Part shown: positions 8,947 through 17,266 of the stretch, in pieces
Position numbering within the stretch: position 1 is the stretch's first letter
Layout: each line of letters starts with the position of its first letter
Source: a bacterium
GTDB lineage: Bacteria > Armatimonadota > JACIXR01
Reading direction: 5' to 3'
Assembly: GCA_014360495.1 (NCBI GenBank)
Contig: JACIXR010000001.1
Coordinates: forward strand, 248,001-312,000
DNA length: 64,000 bases
Translations under genes and position numbers: made by a program
The notes under the pieces: generated by a model
What the model was told of the DNA's origin: nothing
Seen by the model: only the letters and a program-made list of their open reading frames with translations
Database searches by the model: none

Positions 8947-9669
8947 ATGATAGACGCTTATTCCTTTATCGGAAACCTGAACCCTTCCCTCTCCGCTTCT
9001 CCTGAAGCTGTTTTGGAAGAGATGAAAAGGAACAACATAAGCTTCTCTATCCTCACCCATTTCACTGGCTACTTCTACAATTTCCTTGAGGGAAATCACT
9101 TCCTCAGGCAGATAGTGGATGGCTCGGATTGCCTTTATGGCTATCTGTCAGCCAATCCCTATTATATTCAGCACTCCATTTCCGATATGAGGAAGCACCT
9201 CCCTCACGACAAATTCTTAGCCCTCCATTTCTCCCCCCAATACTGGGGCATGGAATGGTATGAGGAGCCGGTTTTGGAGCTCCTCAATGCTTATCGGCGC
9301 TTCGTTAAGCCCCTTGTCTGCTACTTCCCTTCTGAGCACTACTCCGTTGCCCAGAAACTGGCAAACGATTTCGCAACTATGCAATTCTTATTAACAGATA
9401 TCAAAACTTCGGAATGGGATGAAGCACTAAAGCTAGCTAAGAATTGCCCGAATATTTTCCTCTGCGTTAATCCCTATCTACTGCCTCAGGATATCAAGAA
9501 AGCCTGTGAGCTTTTGGGAGCGCATCGCCTAATAATGGGGAGCAATTTCCCCTTGTTCCCCCAATCAATCGTTTTGCGTTTGATTGAAGCAAGCGGAATC
9601 TCCGAAAGGGAAATCTCGCTCATAACCTCCCAAAACGCCAAGAAATTCTTCCGCATAGGAGAAGAATGA
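8947..9669 (+). CDS. amidohydrolase-fold protein lacking the usual metal ligands
   Basis: A 240-aa TIM-barrel-like protein resembling the amidohydrolase 2 (ACMSD-like) group. It has the N-terminal 'IDAYSFIG' in place of the usual IDxHxHxG, and the C-terminal RLIMGSNFPLFPQS in place of RxLFGSDxP. The closing segment EISLITSQNAKKFFRI matches the family's 'IlggNAxrLf' end. The histidines of the first strand and the aspartate of the last are absent, so a metal-dependent hydrolase role is doubtful; a structural or binding role is possible. AGGAGGTAAATGG gives a strong ribosome binding site for ATG 8947. gyrA begins 1 nt after the stop, so the two are co-transcribed. Confidence 0.6.
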   Translation: MIDAYSFIGNLNPSLSASPEAVLEEMKRNNISFSILTHFTGYFYNFLEGNHFLRQIVDGSDCLYGYLSANPYYIQHSISDMRKHLPHDKFLALHFSPQYWGMEWYEEPVLELLNAYRRFVKPLVCYFPSEHYSVAQKLANDFATMQFLLTDIKTSEWDEALKLAKNCPNIFLCVNPYLLPQDIKKACELLGAHRLIMGSNFPLFPQSIVLRLIEASGISEREISLITSQNAKKFFRIGEE

Positions 9670-9670
9670 G

Positions 9671-12076
9671 ATGATAGCGAAGAAGCTTTTCCCCGTTCCA
9701 ATAGAAGAGGAGATGAAGAACTCCTATTTGGATTACGCGATGAGCGTAATCGTCTCCCGCGCCCTTCCCGATGTAAGGGACGGTTTGAAGCCTGTTCATC
9801 GGCGAATCCTCTGGTCCATGTATGAGGAAAACGTGTTGCCCGATAGACCACATAAGAAATCGGCTTGGATTGTCGGGCAGGTGATGGGTAGATATCATCC
9901 TCATGGAGATGCTGCAATCTATGAATCACTTGTTCGTTTGGCACAGGATTTTGAAACTCGTTATCCCTTGATAGATGGGCACGGCAACTTCGGCTCAATA
10001 GACGGCGATAGCCCAGCGGCGATGAGATACACGGAGGTAAGGTTAGCCCCCATAGCTATGGAAATGCTCTCGGATATAGAGAAGGACACAGTGGAATGGC
10101 TTCCCAACTACGATGGTTCACTAAAAGAGCCATCCGTCCTTCCCGCAAAAATTCCCCATCTTCTTTTAAACGGCTCCGCTGGCATCGCCGTTGGAATGGC
10201 GACATCCATTCCGCCCCACAATTTAACCGAGGTCATTGACGCCCTTTTGCTACTCATTGAGAAGCCCCGCGCCAGCTTGAACGAAATCATGAACGTCCTC
10301 AAAGGACCAGATTTCCCCACAGGTGGCATCATCTTCGCCTCTCCCCAGAAATTGAAGGAAATATATAAGAAGGGAAAAGGACAGCTTCCAATTCAAGCTG
10401 TGACCCATTTTGAGGAATTAAGCGGAGGAAGAAGCGCTATCGTCGTCACGGAGATACCCTATCAAGTTAATAAAGCGAAGCTAATTGAACAGATAGCGGA
10501 TTTAGTGAAAGCGAGGAAAGTGGAAGGGATAGCGGATTTGAGGGATGAATCGGACAAGGAGGGTCTGCGGGTTGTTATTGAGTTGAAGCGGGATGCCCAA
10601 CCCAAGAAGGTGCTTAACTACCTTCTCAAGCATACCGCTTTGAGGACGACATTCGGGGTCAATATGCTCGCCTTAGTTGATGGAACACCCCGTCTTCTCG
10701 GCATCATAGATATCCTTAACAACTTCATCCAACATCGCAAGGAGGTTGTTCTTCGCAGAAGTCAATATGATTTGAACAAGGCTAAGGCAAGGGCTCATAT
10801 ATTGGAGGGACTTCTCAAAGCCTTAGACCATATAGACAGGGTTATCAGGATAATTAGGAGTTCATCCTCGCCGGCAGAAGCAAAGAAGAACTTGATGGAT
10901 TTCCTCAAGATAACCGAGGAGCAGGCGCAGGCGATTTTGGATATGCGTCTCAGCCAGCTCACCCGCCTTGAAAGAAGCCAGATAGAAGGAGAGCTAAAGT
11001 CGCTTAGGGAAGAGATAAAGCGACTTGAGGGAATCATCAAATCTCCGAAGAAATTGCTTGAGGTCATAAAAGAAGAATTGGAAGAGATAAAGAGAAAATA
11101 TGGAGATGGGAGAAGGACGCGCATTCTCCACGAGGAGCCAAAGGAGATAACGGAAGAGGATATCATCCCTGAGGAGGAGATGGTGGTCATTTTAACGAGG
11201 GATAACTACATTAAAAAAGTGCCGCTCTCCTCATTCCAAGGTGGGAGGAAGGGCTTAACTTTGACGACTAAAGAGGAGGATTCCATCTCCCATCTATTCG
11301 TTGCCTCAAGCCATTCTACCCTTCTCTTCGTGACGGATAGGGGGCAATGCTATAGCTTGCGTGCATTTGAAATTCCCCAAACCTCCCGCCAAGCCGCGGG
11401 GACTGCTCTTGACAATCTCCTCACCTTACAGGAAGGCGAGAGGATAAGATGCGCGATTCCCCTGCCCTCAAAGGAAGGCTACCTCTTCTTGGCGACTGTT
11501 AAGGGATTGGTGAAGAGATTAGAGCTTAAAGAGATAAACGGTGGGAAGAGGGGTGTGCAAATAATGAGGCTGGAGGAAAATGACCGTCTATGTTCCGCCC
11601 TCCTCACGGATGGCGAACAGCAGATTCTTTTAACCACCAAGAAAGGGATGGGGATAAGGTTCAGCGAGAAAGATGTTCGCCCAATGGGAAGAAGCGCTGG
11701 TGGTGTTAAGGGGATATCGCTTGGGAAGGATGACGAGGTCATCTCCGCTGAGGCGATATCTCCAAAATCTTTCATAATCCTTGCCTCGGAAAGAGGGTTT
11801 TTGAAGAAGATAGGGGAGAATGATGTAAGGGTGCAGGGGCGAGGGGGTAAGGGAATTATTCTCTGGAGGACAAACAAGAAATCGGGATTGGTTGCCTGTG
11901 TGGGAGTTATGGAGAACAACGATAGATTCCTTTTGAGCTCAGCAAAGGGAAATGTGTATCATTTCAAGGTCAAGGATTTGAAGGAAGGAAAGAGGGAAAC
12001 GCAGGGGGTGCAAATGGTAGAGCTCCCCCAGGATGATAAGATAGCCTCTCTTGGAAAGATAGTGAGAGGTAGCTGA
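9671..12076 (+). CDS. gyrA: DNA gyrase subunit A
   Basis: An 801-aa type IIA topoisomerase breakage-reunion subunit. It starts with SYLDYAMSVIVSRALPDVRD and has GRYHPHGDAAIYES. R119 and the DNA-linking Y120 lie in AAMRYTEVRL. A coiled-coil gate lies at about 430-490 and a six-bladed C-terminal DNA-wrapping domain from about 505. In the quinolone region, the positions equivalent to E. coli Ser83 and Asp87 are Ala81 and Glu85, a natural variation. The GyrA-box place in blade 1 reads QGGRKG (523-528), while a canonical-looking QGRGGKG lies much later (722-728). GGAG upstream of ATG 9671 is a good ribosome binding site. gyrB is not in the window. The TGA overlaps the archease ATG. Confidence 0.95.
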   Translation: MIAKKLFPVPIEEEMKNSYLDYAMSVIVSRALPDVRDGLKPVHRRILWSMYEENVLPDRPHKKSAWIVGQVMGRYHPHGDAAIYESLVRLAQDFETRYPLIDGHGNFGSIDGDSPAAMRYTEVRLAPIAMEMLSDIEKDTVEWLPNYDGSLKEPSVLPAKIPHLLLNGSAGIAVGMATSIPPHNLTEVIDALLLLIEKPRASLNEIMNVLKGPDFPTGGIIFASPQKLKEIYKKGKGQLPIQAVTHFEELSGGRSAIVVTEIPYQVNKAKLIEQIADLVKARKVEGIADLRDESDKEGLRVVIELKRDAQPKKVLNYLLKHTALRTTFGVNMLALVDGTPRLLGIIDILNNFIQHRKEVVLRRSQYDLNKAKARAHILEGLLKALDHIDRVIRIIRSSSSPAEAKKNLMDFLKITEEQAQAILDMRLSQLTRLERSQIEGELKSLREEIKRLEGIIKSPKKLLEVIKEELEEIKRKYGDGRRTRILHEEPKEITEEDIIPEEEMVVILTRDNYIKKVPLSSFQGGRKGLTLTTKEEDSISHLFVASSHSTLLFVTDRGQCYSLRAFEIPQTSRQAAGTALDNLLTLQEGERIRCAIPLPSKEGYLFLATVKGLVKRLELKEINGGKRGVQIMRLEENDRLCSALLTDGEQQILLTTKKGMGIRFSEKDVRPMGRSAGGVKGISLGKDDEVISAEAISPKSFIILASERGFLKKIGENDVRVQGRGGKGIILWRTNKKSGLVACVGVMENNDRFLLSSAKGNVYHFKVKDLKEGKRETQGVQMVELPQDDKIASLGKIVRGS

Positions 12077-12498
12077 TGCTAAGGTATAGAACTATTCGCC
12101 ACACAGCCGATAAAGCTATTTTCGCTTGGGGAAGAGATTTACCAGAGCTTTTTGAGAATTCAGCTTATGGTATGTTTTCCCTTATCGCTGATATAAGAAA
12201 TTTGAAGCTCGAGGTGGAAAGGAAAATAGAGATTAAGAATGACCAGCAAGATTACGCCATTTTGCTCGCTGATTGGCTTGGCGAGCTTCTTTATATTTTT
12301 GATGCGGAGAAAATTCTCTTCTGCCAATTCAAAATTGAATCGCTTGATGAAAAAGGCGTAAAGTCTGTATGCGGAGGTGTGAGGGCTCGTCCCGACCTTC
12401 CCTGGCGAGGCTCTTATGTAAAGGCGGTAACTTATCATAGATTGAAGATAGAGAAAAAGGGACAAGTCTATCGCGCAACTCTTTTCTTTGATGTTTAA
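12076..12498 (+). CDS. archease
   Basis: A 140-aa protein of the archease family. It shows HTADKAIFAWG at the N-terminus (metal ligand D12), LPELFENSAYGMFSLI, LADWLGELLYIFDAE, and the C-terminal VKAVTYHRLKI...ATLFFDV with a final Asp ligand. Archease binds calcium-type metals and speeds up the RNA ligase RtcB by promoting its guanylylation and allowing multiple turnover. No rtcB is present in this window, so the partner must lie elsewhere or the protein acts alone. The ATG overlaps the gyrA stop (TGATG), so translation is probably coupled. It is the last gene of the plus-strand run and faces a convergent gene 33 nt away. No obvious terminator separates them. Confidence 0.88.
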   Translation: MLRYRTIRHTADKAIFAWGRDLPELFENSAYGMFSLIADIRNLKLEVERKIEIKNDQQDYAILLADWLGELLYIFDAEKILFCQFKIESLDEKGVKSVCGGVRARPDLPWRGSYVKAVTYHRLKIEKKGQVYRATLFFDV

Positions 12499-12531
12499 TT
12501 ATTATTAAGAGATTGCCCAACCTAAAATATC

Positions 12532-15500
12532 TCAAAAATATGCCTTTATAGATATCTTCCCCTTCTTGGGCTTGATAAACACACATTCCCTCGCTTTATC
12601 AAACTCTTTATGCTCCTCTCCGTCCACCAATATCCTCTTCATTCTCTTTCCCTCGGGATGGCGGAGGCGAAGAACCAAACGCTCAGCGGAATTCTCCTCC
12701 AGACACTCTATCTCAGCTTCAATGAAACCATCCTTTATGTGGGAAGAGATTCTGAAGCTAACCCTTCCGAAATAAGTGGGAGCATTTGAGACTTCCACAT
12801 TTTTGCCATCCTCCATCCAATACGTTGGGAGGAAGGGAGCAAGCCAGAGCTCCTTTCCCCTCTCAACGACAAACATATTCCTCGTCTGCACCAGAAACCA
12901 TCCTGTTTCGTGAGTTTTATTCCAAGCTCCCATATTATGGAAATGCTCCCAGAAAGAGAGATTCTCTTCATTCAACAAAGAAGGAATCGCGTTGAAATAA
13001 GAGCGGATGAAGGGTTTTATCTCGTCGCGTTGGGCATATATCTCCACCATTCTCGTGTAGTATGGCTGGAGCTTGGAGAAACCGCCCAAGTTGAACCAAT
13101 CCTTGCGATTATCCTCCTCGGGATATTCTCCCATCCCGCTGTATAGAAACCAGTAATCCTCCATATGCTCAACAATCCAATCAGCATCCCTGCTTTTCGC
13201 CTCAAAAACGCCGCAGGGAACGAGATAATGCGCTCCGATTTCCACATCTCCCGCCCAAGAGCGATTCCCATCCTCCCCTGGATACATCTCCCCAACCTTA
13301 CCGAAGCAGTATAGCATGCCCGGATAGGCGGGAACCCATTTCCCATTAGAAAGACCGAGAACCGGCATTCGCGCTTGATTCCAGCGATAAGCCCTCACAA
13401 TATCCTCCCTAAATTCCCTCGCATCTTCTCTGAATTTCTCCGCTTTGGGGTAACCTACCTCGGCGAGAACTTCTCCCATCTCCGATAGTCCGGCGTAAAA
13501 ATGCGCCTGATTGAAGAAACGATAGGCAAAGCGATTCCAATCCGCAGCCACGCCCGGGGGCATCAAGCCGAATTCAGGCACCCTTTCCCCTTTATAATCC
13601 ATTACCTTCGTTTTCTCTCTCTGCCGAACAATCCAATCGCAAACCCTCGCTACCTCATCCGCATACCTTCTCAGCCATTCCCTGTCTCTTGTCAATTTAA
13701 AATGGCGGGCAAGGGTCCAGAGATGCCAACCAGTTCCCAATATAGTGTAGCCAGTTGTGAGATAACCCTTCTCGTTGTAGCGATTTATGAAGAACTCCAA
13801 TCCTCTTCTTGAGAACTCTGAATGTCCGAAGAGGTCCATCCCATAGATTATTGAATGTGCCTCGCTCTCCAAGGGACCATATGACATAGAGGCAATCCAA
13901 GGGGCGATTCTCTCCCCTTCTTCCTCATTCCTCGCAGCTATCAAACAGTGCACCTGGGAAGCTTTTATCACATTCGCAAGCAAGGGTTCGGGAATATCAA
14001 TCCGAAGCGAATTTGAAAGCACTCTTTCCCAGTATCCTTTCGTTTCAGCAACAAGCAAATCAAATCTATCGGATATAGCTAAAGAATCTCCTTCCCCTTG
14101 CTCTATCTCCCAGGCGGGGATGTAGAGAAGACATCTTTTCCTTTCACCCGGTCTCAATTCCCATCTTATATTTATTTCATTTCCTTTAATTTCCCCTCCG
14201 GAAATCTCCAAAAAAGCTAAAATCTTATCATCAAGAAGGATGGCTATCCCTTTATCCTTTGCTTCCAAGCGAGCCGGTATGCCCTTTTCCTTATCGGCAA
14301 GGAAAGATAATGTTATCTCTCCTCTTTGGAGGTCTTTACCCTTATTTATCGCCTCTATCTCGGCAACAAATAGGGGCTTCCTATTGAACCAATAGGGAGG
14401 TTTTTTCGTTTTCTCGTCGCTCTCATCGTAGGGAACGACGAAGCTCCTCTGCCTATAAACTATCCCCTTCTCCTCAATTTGACTGACTGTGATTGGGAAC
14501 CACCCTCCGTCAAGATATCTCTTCAAATTCTCGCTTTTCCCCGAGCCGAAATGCGCCTTGACCTCCATTGCTTCATAGATAACTCCACCTTCACGGGGAA
14601 CAACGAACTTATGATTATCACAGGCAAGGGAGAGCATAGTGGGACCGTTATTTTGGATGGGCTTATGTACCTTCTCCATCGCCTGAGAAAATCTCTGGTC
14701 TGGCATTTCTCTCACGAGCTCAATAACGCTCTTCTTCCCCTTGATTTGCTTCTTATATTCCTCAAATTTGATTTTCGGTGGATAAGTTGTGGCGAAAACG
14801 CCGAAGTCCTCAACATAAACACAGCCATTCTCAAGGATATCTTCAATGGCTATTCCGAACGAAAAAACAGGAAGTTTTATTCGCAAAATTGTTCTGTCAG
14901 ATTTTGATGGCGACGGGCGGAAATATCGCAATTTCAGGCGGAGCTCCTTGCTCAAATCCCATTCAGTTTTATAAACTTCCCCTCCATTTGTGAGAATCTC
15001 CCCATTGTAAATCTCTACTTCTCCCTTGCCCTCTTTAGGCTTCTCCAATTGAAGAACGAACTCTCCATCTTCGGGAATTGAATTTGTGAAAGCTTGAACT
15101 CGCTTTATGATTATCGTTTTGGGAGTGGGAGGGAAGATAAAACGAATCTTTTCCGTTCCATTCAAGGCGAGCTGGGGCTTACCCTGCCAATTTATAATGA
15201 AGCTGAGCGTTGAGTTGCTCCCTTTTACCTCTGCCTGTAGAGGAACCCAGTTCCCCTGCCAGTGGGATTCCCCTAACCAGGCTTGAAGCTTGATTTCCTC
15301 AGGATTGGAAATTACATTTCGTTCTGCAAATTCCAAAATTAACTCCTTCACTCTCCTCCTCTCATACCAGACGAGACCTATACAACCCTCGCCATTCATC
15401 CCTTTTTCAACGATGTAGCCCTCAGGCGATGGAGGGAGCTCCTTTTCAAGGAATAGGTCCTCGGGAGGAAATTCTTCAATTCTATTACATCTACAGCCAT

Positions 15501-16101
15501 CCATCCTCTGCGGGTCTGAGTAGACAATCTTTGCAAAGGGAGCGATATCCATATTATGCAACCCCCTTTCGGGTTTTCTCGCTGATGGGTCTCTTATGAG
15601 ACGGGCGTTCGCCCAGTTTGCGCAGTCGCAGATGATTCCATCTCCCGCGTCTTTGGAAACGAGCTTGAGCTCCTTAGCCCCTTTTAAGGAAACGCGAACT
15701 GGAAGGGGAGGGTCAAGCTCGTGTCTAATTCCGCTATCAAATACCTTCTTACCATCAACGAAGATTTGGAAGATGACGCTACCCACATTTTGTCCGCCCT
15801 GCCATTGAACGCCCACTTCAGCCTCAAAGGCAAGATATTCGCCATTGAGAGCTATTAAAATCTCTCCATTGGCGTGGTGTCCGAGTCCCTTTTCATATTG
15901 TTTATCCTTAATTTGGAGGGGAAGCGGGGTCTGATAGGAGGCGTGAGCGGAGACATCCAATCCCAAAAGACCCCATCCTTGAGTGAATGAGACGATTCTC
16001 TCCAAATGGTCGCTTAGGAACTCCTCTTTTGCACTATTAACAACACGACCATTCAGTAGGAAAGGAAGAGATAAGCCAAATAATAGAACCATCATCTTCA
16101 T
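12532..16101 (-). CDS. secreted NPCBM-containing glycosidase-like protein
   Basis: About 1189 aa. ATG 16101 is preferred over GTG 16128, because it begins the signal peptide KMMVLLFGLSLPFLLNG and a TATAAT box lies at 16116-16111, inside the longer frame. An NPCBM (new putative carbohydrate-binding) domain spans about 35-180, with KGLGHHANGEI and VFDSGIRHELDPPLPV. Beta-sandwich regions follow to about 690. From about 700 to 1110 is an (alpha/alpha)6-barrel-type catalytic region, with WIASMSYGPLESEAHSIIYG, GLMPPGVAADWNRFAY, SWAGDVEIGAHYL and NMGAWNKTHETGWF. A beta-domain ends the protein. It is probably a secreted glycosidase acting on a complex glycan. I cannot assign a GH family. No ribosome binding site was seen. 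Confidence 0.65.
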   Translation of the reverse strand: MKMMVLLFGLSLPFLLNGRVVNSAKEEFLSDHLERIVSFTQGWGLLGLDVSAHASYQTPLPLQIKDKQYEKGLGHHANGEILIALNGEYLAFEAEVGVQWQGGQNVGSVIFQIFVDGKKVFDSGIRHELDPPLPVRVSLKGAKELKLVSKDAGDGIICDCANWANARLIRDPSARKPERGLHNMDIAPFAKIVYSDPQRMDGCRCNRIEEFPPEDLFLEKELPPSPEGYIVEKGMNGEGCIGLVWYERRRVKELILEFAERNVISNPEEIKLQAWLGESHWQGNWVPLQAEVKGSNSTLSFIINWQGKPQLALNGTEKIRFIFPPTPKTIIIKRVQAFTNSIPEDGEFVLQLEKPKEGKGEVEIYNGEILTNGGEVYKTEWDLSKELRLKLRYFRPSPSKSDRTILRIKLPVFSFGIAIEDILENGCVYVEDFGVFATTYPPKIKFEEYKKQIKGKKSVIELVREMPDQRFSQAMEKVHKPIQNNGPTMLSLACDNHKFVVPREGGVIYEAMEVKAHFGSGKSENLKRYLDGGWFPITVSQIEEKGIVYRQRSFVVPYDESDEKTKKPPYWFNRKPLFVAEIEAINKGKDLQRGEITLSFLADKEKGIPARLEAKDKGIAILLDDKILAFLEISGGEIKGNEINIRWELRPGERKRCLLYIPAWEIEQGEGDSLAISDRFDLLVAETKGYWERVLSNSLRIDIPEPLLANVIKASQVHCLIAARNEEEGERIAPWIASMSYGPLESEAHSIIYGMDLFGHSEFSRRGLEFFINRYNEKGYLTTGYTILGTGWHLWTLARHFKLTRDREWLRRYADEVARVCDWIVRQREKTKVMDYKGERVPEFGLMPPGVAADWNRFAYRFFNQAHFYAGLSEMGEVLAEVGYPKAEKFREDAREFREDIVRAYRWNQARMPVLGLSNGKWVPAYPGMLYCFGKVGEMYPGEDGNRSWAGDVEIGAHYLVPCGVFEAKSRDADWIVEHMEDYWFLYSGMGEYPEEDNRKDWFNLGGFSKLQPYYTRMVEIYAQRDEIKPFIRSYFNAIPSLLNEENLSFWEHFHNMGAWNKTHETGWFLVQTRNMFVVERGKELWLAPFLPTYWMEDGKNVEVSNAPTYFGRVSFRISSHIKDGFIEAEIECLEENSAERLVLRLRHPEGKRMKRILVDGEEHKEFDKARECVFIKPKKGKISIKAYF

Positions 16102-16110
16102 TTCGTCTTG

Positions 16111-16139
16111 ATTATAACATATTTCCACAAACTTCTAAA
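16111..16139 (-). promoter_or_regulatory. promoter of the NPCBM glycosidase gene
   Basis: Read on the minus strand, TTTAGA (16139-16134), a 17-nt spacer and TATAAT (16116-16111). Only 9 nt separate the -10 box from ATG 16101, so transcription should start 2-4 nt before the start codon, giving a leaderless mRNA. Confidence 0.5.
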
Positions 16140-16208
16140 TAAATTTGACAAAGAAAATATATAGTATCCTGTAATATAAATAAAACACGTTTTGTTTTCT
16201 TAAAAATC

Positions 16209-16236
16209 TTGACTGAGTTTGAAATTGTTTTAGAAT
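16209..16236 (+). promoter_or_regulatory. promoter of prepilin 1
   Basis: TTGACT (16209-16214), 16 nt, TAGAAT (16231-16236). The predicted start near 16243 gives a leader of about 175 nt before ATG 16418. The leader has an 8-bp hairpin (AGATTCTC/GAGAATCT, 16296-16316). The whole divergent gap 16102-16417 holds no other recognisable gene apart from the small leader ORF listed separately. Confidence 0.5.
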
Positions 16237-16246
16237 AGGAAATTAG

Positions 16247-16411
16247 ATGGGGCTCAAGCCAGGGTTAAGGTTGTTAAATAGCCGCGGAGGAGAAAAGATT
16301 CTCATAGGGAGAATCTCTGGTGCCAATATATGTGCTTCTTTTTTCTTAAAATTCAGCAAGCTGGGGTATTGTAATGTTTCATCTTTAAAAATCATCAAGG
16401 AAAGGAGGTGA
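16247..16411 (+). CDS. possible 54-aa leader peptide upstream of prepilin 1
   Basis: An open frame starts at ATG 16247, about 11 nt after the -10 box. It runs 54 codons and ends with a TGA formed inside the prepilin ribosome binding site (AAGGAGGTGA). The peptide is basic and starts MGLKPGLRLL. I recognise no domain and no signal peptide. The position at both ends suggests a leader peptide coupled to prepilin translation. A frame of this length can also arise by chance, so confidence is low. Confidence 0.25.
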   Translation: MGLKPGLRLLNSRGGEKILIGRISGANICASFFLKFSKLGYCNVSSLKIIKERR

Positions 16412-16417
16412 AAAAGG

Positions 16418-17224
16418 ATGAAAAGGAAGGGATTCACTCTGATTGAGCTTCTCGTGGTCATAGCTATCATAGCTATTCTGGCCGCGATTCTGTTCCCAGT
16501 TTTCAGCCGTGCACGAGAGCAGGCTCGCAAAGCCGCTTGCCTCTCAAATATGAAGCAAGTAGGAATGGCGCTGATGATGTATGTGCAAGATTGGGACGAG
16601 ACATATCCATACCTCATATCCTGCGCTGCCCCAGAGCATGTGCTTCCCACTTCCCTACCTCAAGGTCTGCTCCATCCTTATGTGAAAAACTGCGGCGTAT
16701 GGGAATGCCCATCTGGAATTCGGATAACAACCATAGCTGTAGCTCCCGAAGGAGATAGGGCTATATGGGACCCCAATTGGGACAGCTGGCGCCTACCTAT
16801 AGACTTCGTCGGACACACAATTAACATAGGGGTAAACGAGGTCTTGGTACCTAATCTCGCTTGTGATTGGAGCGGTGGAAACTTTGGACCGGTGGTCCGG
16901 ATGTCGGAAATCCAAGCTCCCGCAGAGATAATCGCCTTCGCTGACTCACCAACAAATGCCACTTGCGGAGGAAATAGAATACCTTTCTCAAATGTATGCG
17001 CAGCTGGCTGCAACCCCGACCCTAACCATCGCACAGTTAGCAAGCACACACGCCATACAGAGGGAAGCAACATCGTCTTTGCGGATGGACACGCGAAATG
17101 GCTTAAGTGGGAGGTAATAGCAAATAATTGTTGGAGCTTAGTGGACCCAAGAGGAAGGCCAGTAAACCCAATCTTTGGAATAAGGACATGGTTTGAGAGA
17201 TGGGGAGCTGAGTGGTGGCCGTAA
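16418..17224 (+). CDS. type IV pilin-like prepilin protein, DUF1559 type (copy 1)
   Basis: A 268-aa prepilin. The N-terminus has a class III signal: KRKG before the cleavage site, then F6 and E10 in [20 protein letters not shown]. The [19 protein letters not shown] and QDWDETYPY segments follow. The C-terminal [17 protein letters not shown] is the 'H-x9-DG' ending typical of DUF1559 proteins. These proteins are exported and probably assembled or anchored at the cell surface; their exact role is unknown. Several cysteines in the globular part may form disulfides. A perfect AAGGAGGTGA site at 16402-16411 precedes ATG 16418, consistent with high expression. A G/C-rich terminator follows within 10 nt. 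Confidence 0.85.
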   Translation: MKRKGFTLIELLVVIAIIAILAAILFPVFSRAREQARKAACLSNMKQVGMALMMYVQDWDETYPYLISCAAPEHVLPTSLPQGLLHPYVKNCGVWECPSGIRITTIAVAPEGDRAIWDPNWDSWRLPIDFVGHTINIGVNEVLVPNLACDWSGGNFGPVVRMSEIQAPAEIIAFADSPTNATCGGNRIPFSNVCAAGCNPDPNHRTVSKHTRHTEGSNIVFADGHAKWLKWEVIANNCWSLVDPRGRPVNPIFGIRTWFERWGAEWWP

Positions 17225-17232
17225 GGAAAAAA

Positions 17233-17266
17233 GGGGGGCGGGCTAAAGCCCGCCCCCTCTTTTTTC
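17233..17266. terminator. bidirectional intrinsic terminator
   Basis: A 10-bp perfect stem GGGGGCGGGC/GCCCGCCCCC (17234-17243 and 17248-17257) with loop TAAA. It is followed by a T run on the plus strand and an A run before it on the minus strand. It sits between the convergent prepilin 1 and TonB receptor genes and can serve both. Confidence 0.88.

Noticed and set aside
16296-16316. Hairpin in the prepilin 1 leader considered as a terminator or riboswitch
   Set aside because: No T run follows it directly, and the leader lacks the conserved cores of c-di-GMP or other riboswitches that I could recognise.
16243-16650. A 135-codon minus-strand frame across the prepilin 1 leader and 5' end
   Set aside because: It is antisense to the conserved prepilin start. 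Its sequence is the mirror of the conserved hydrophobic helix, with no start signal.
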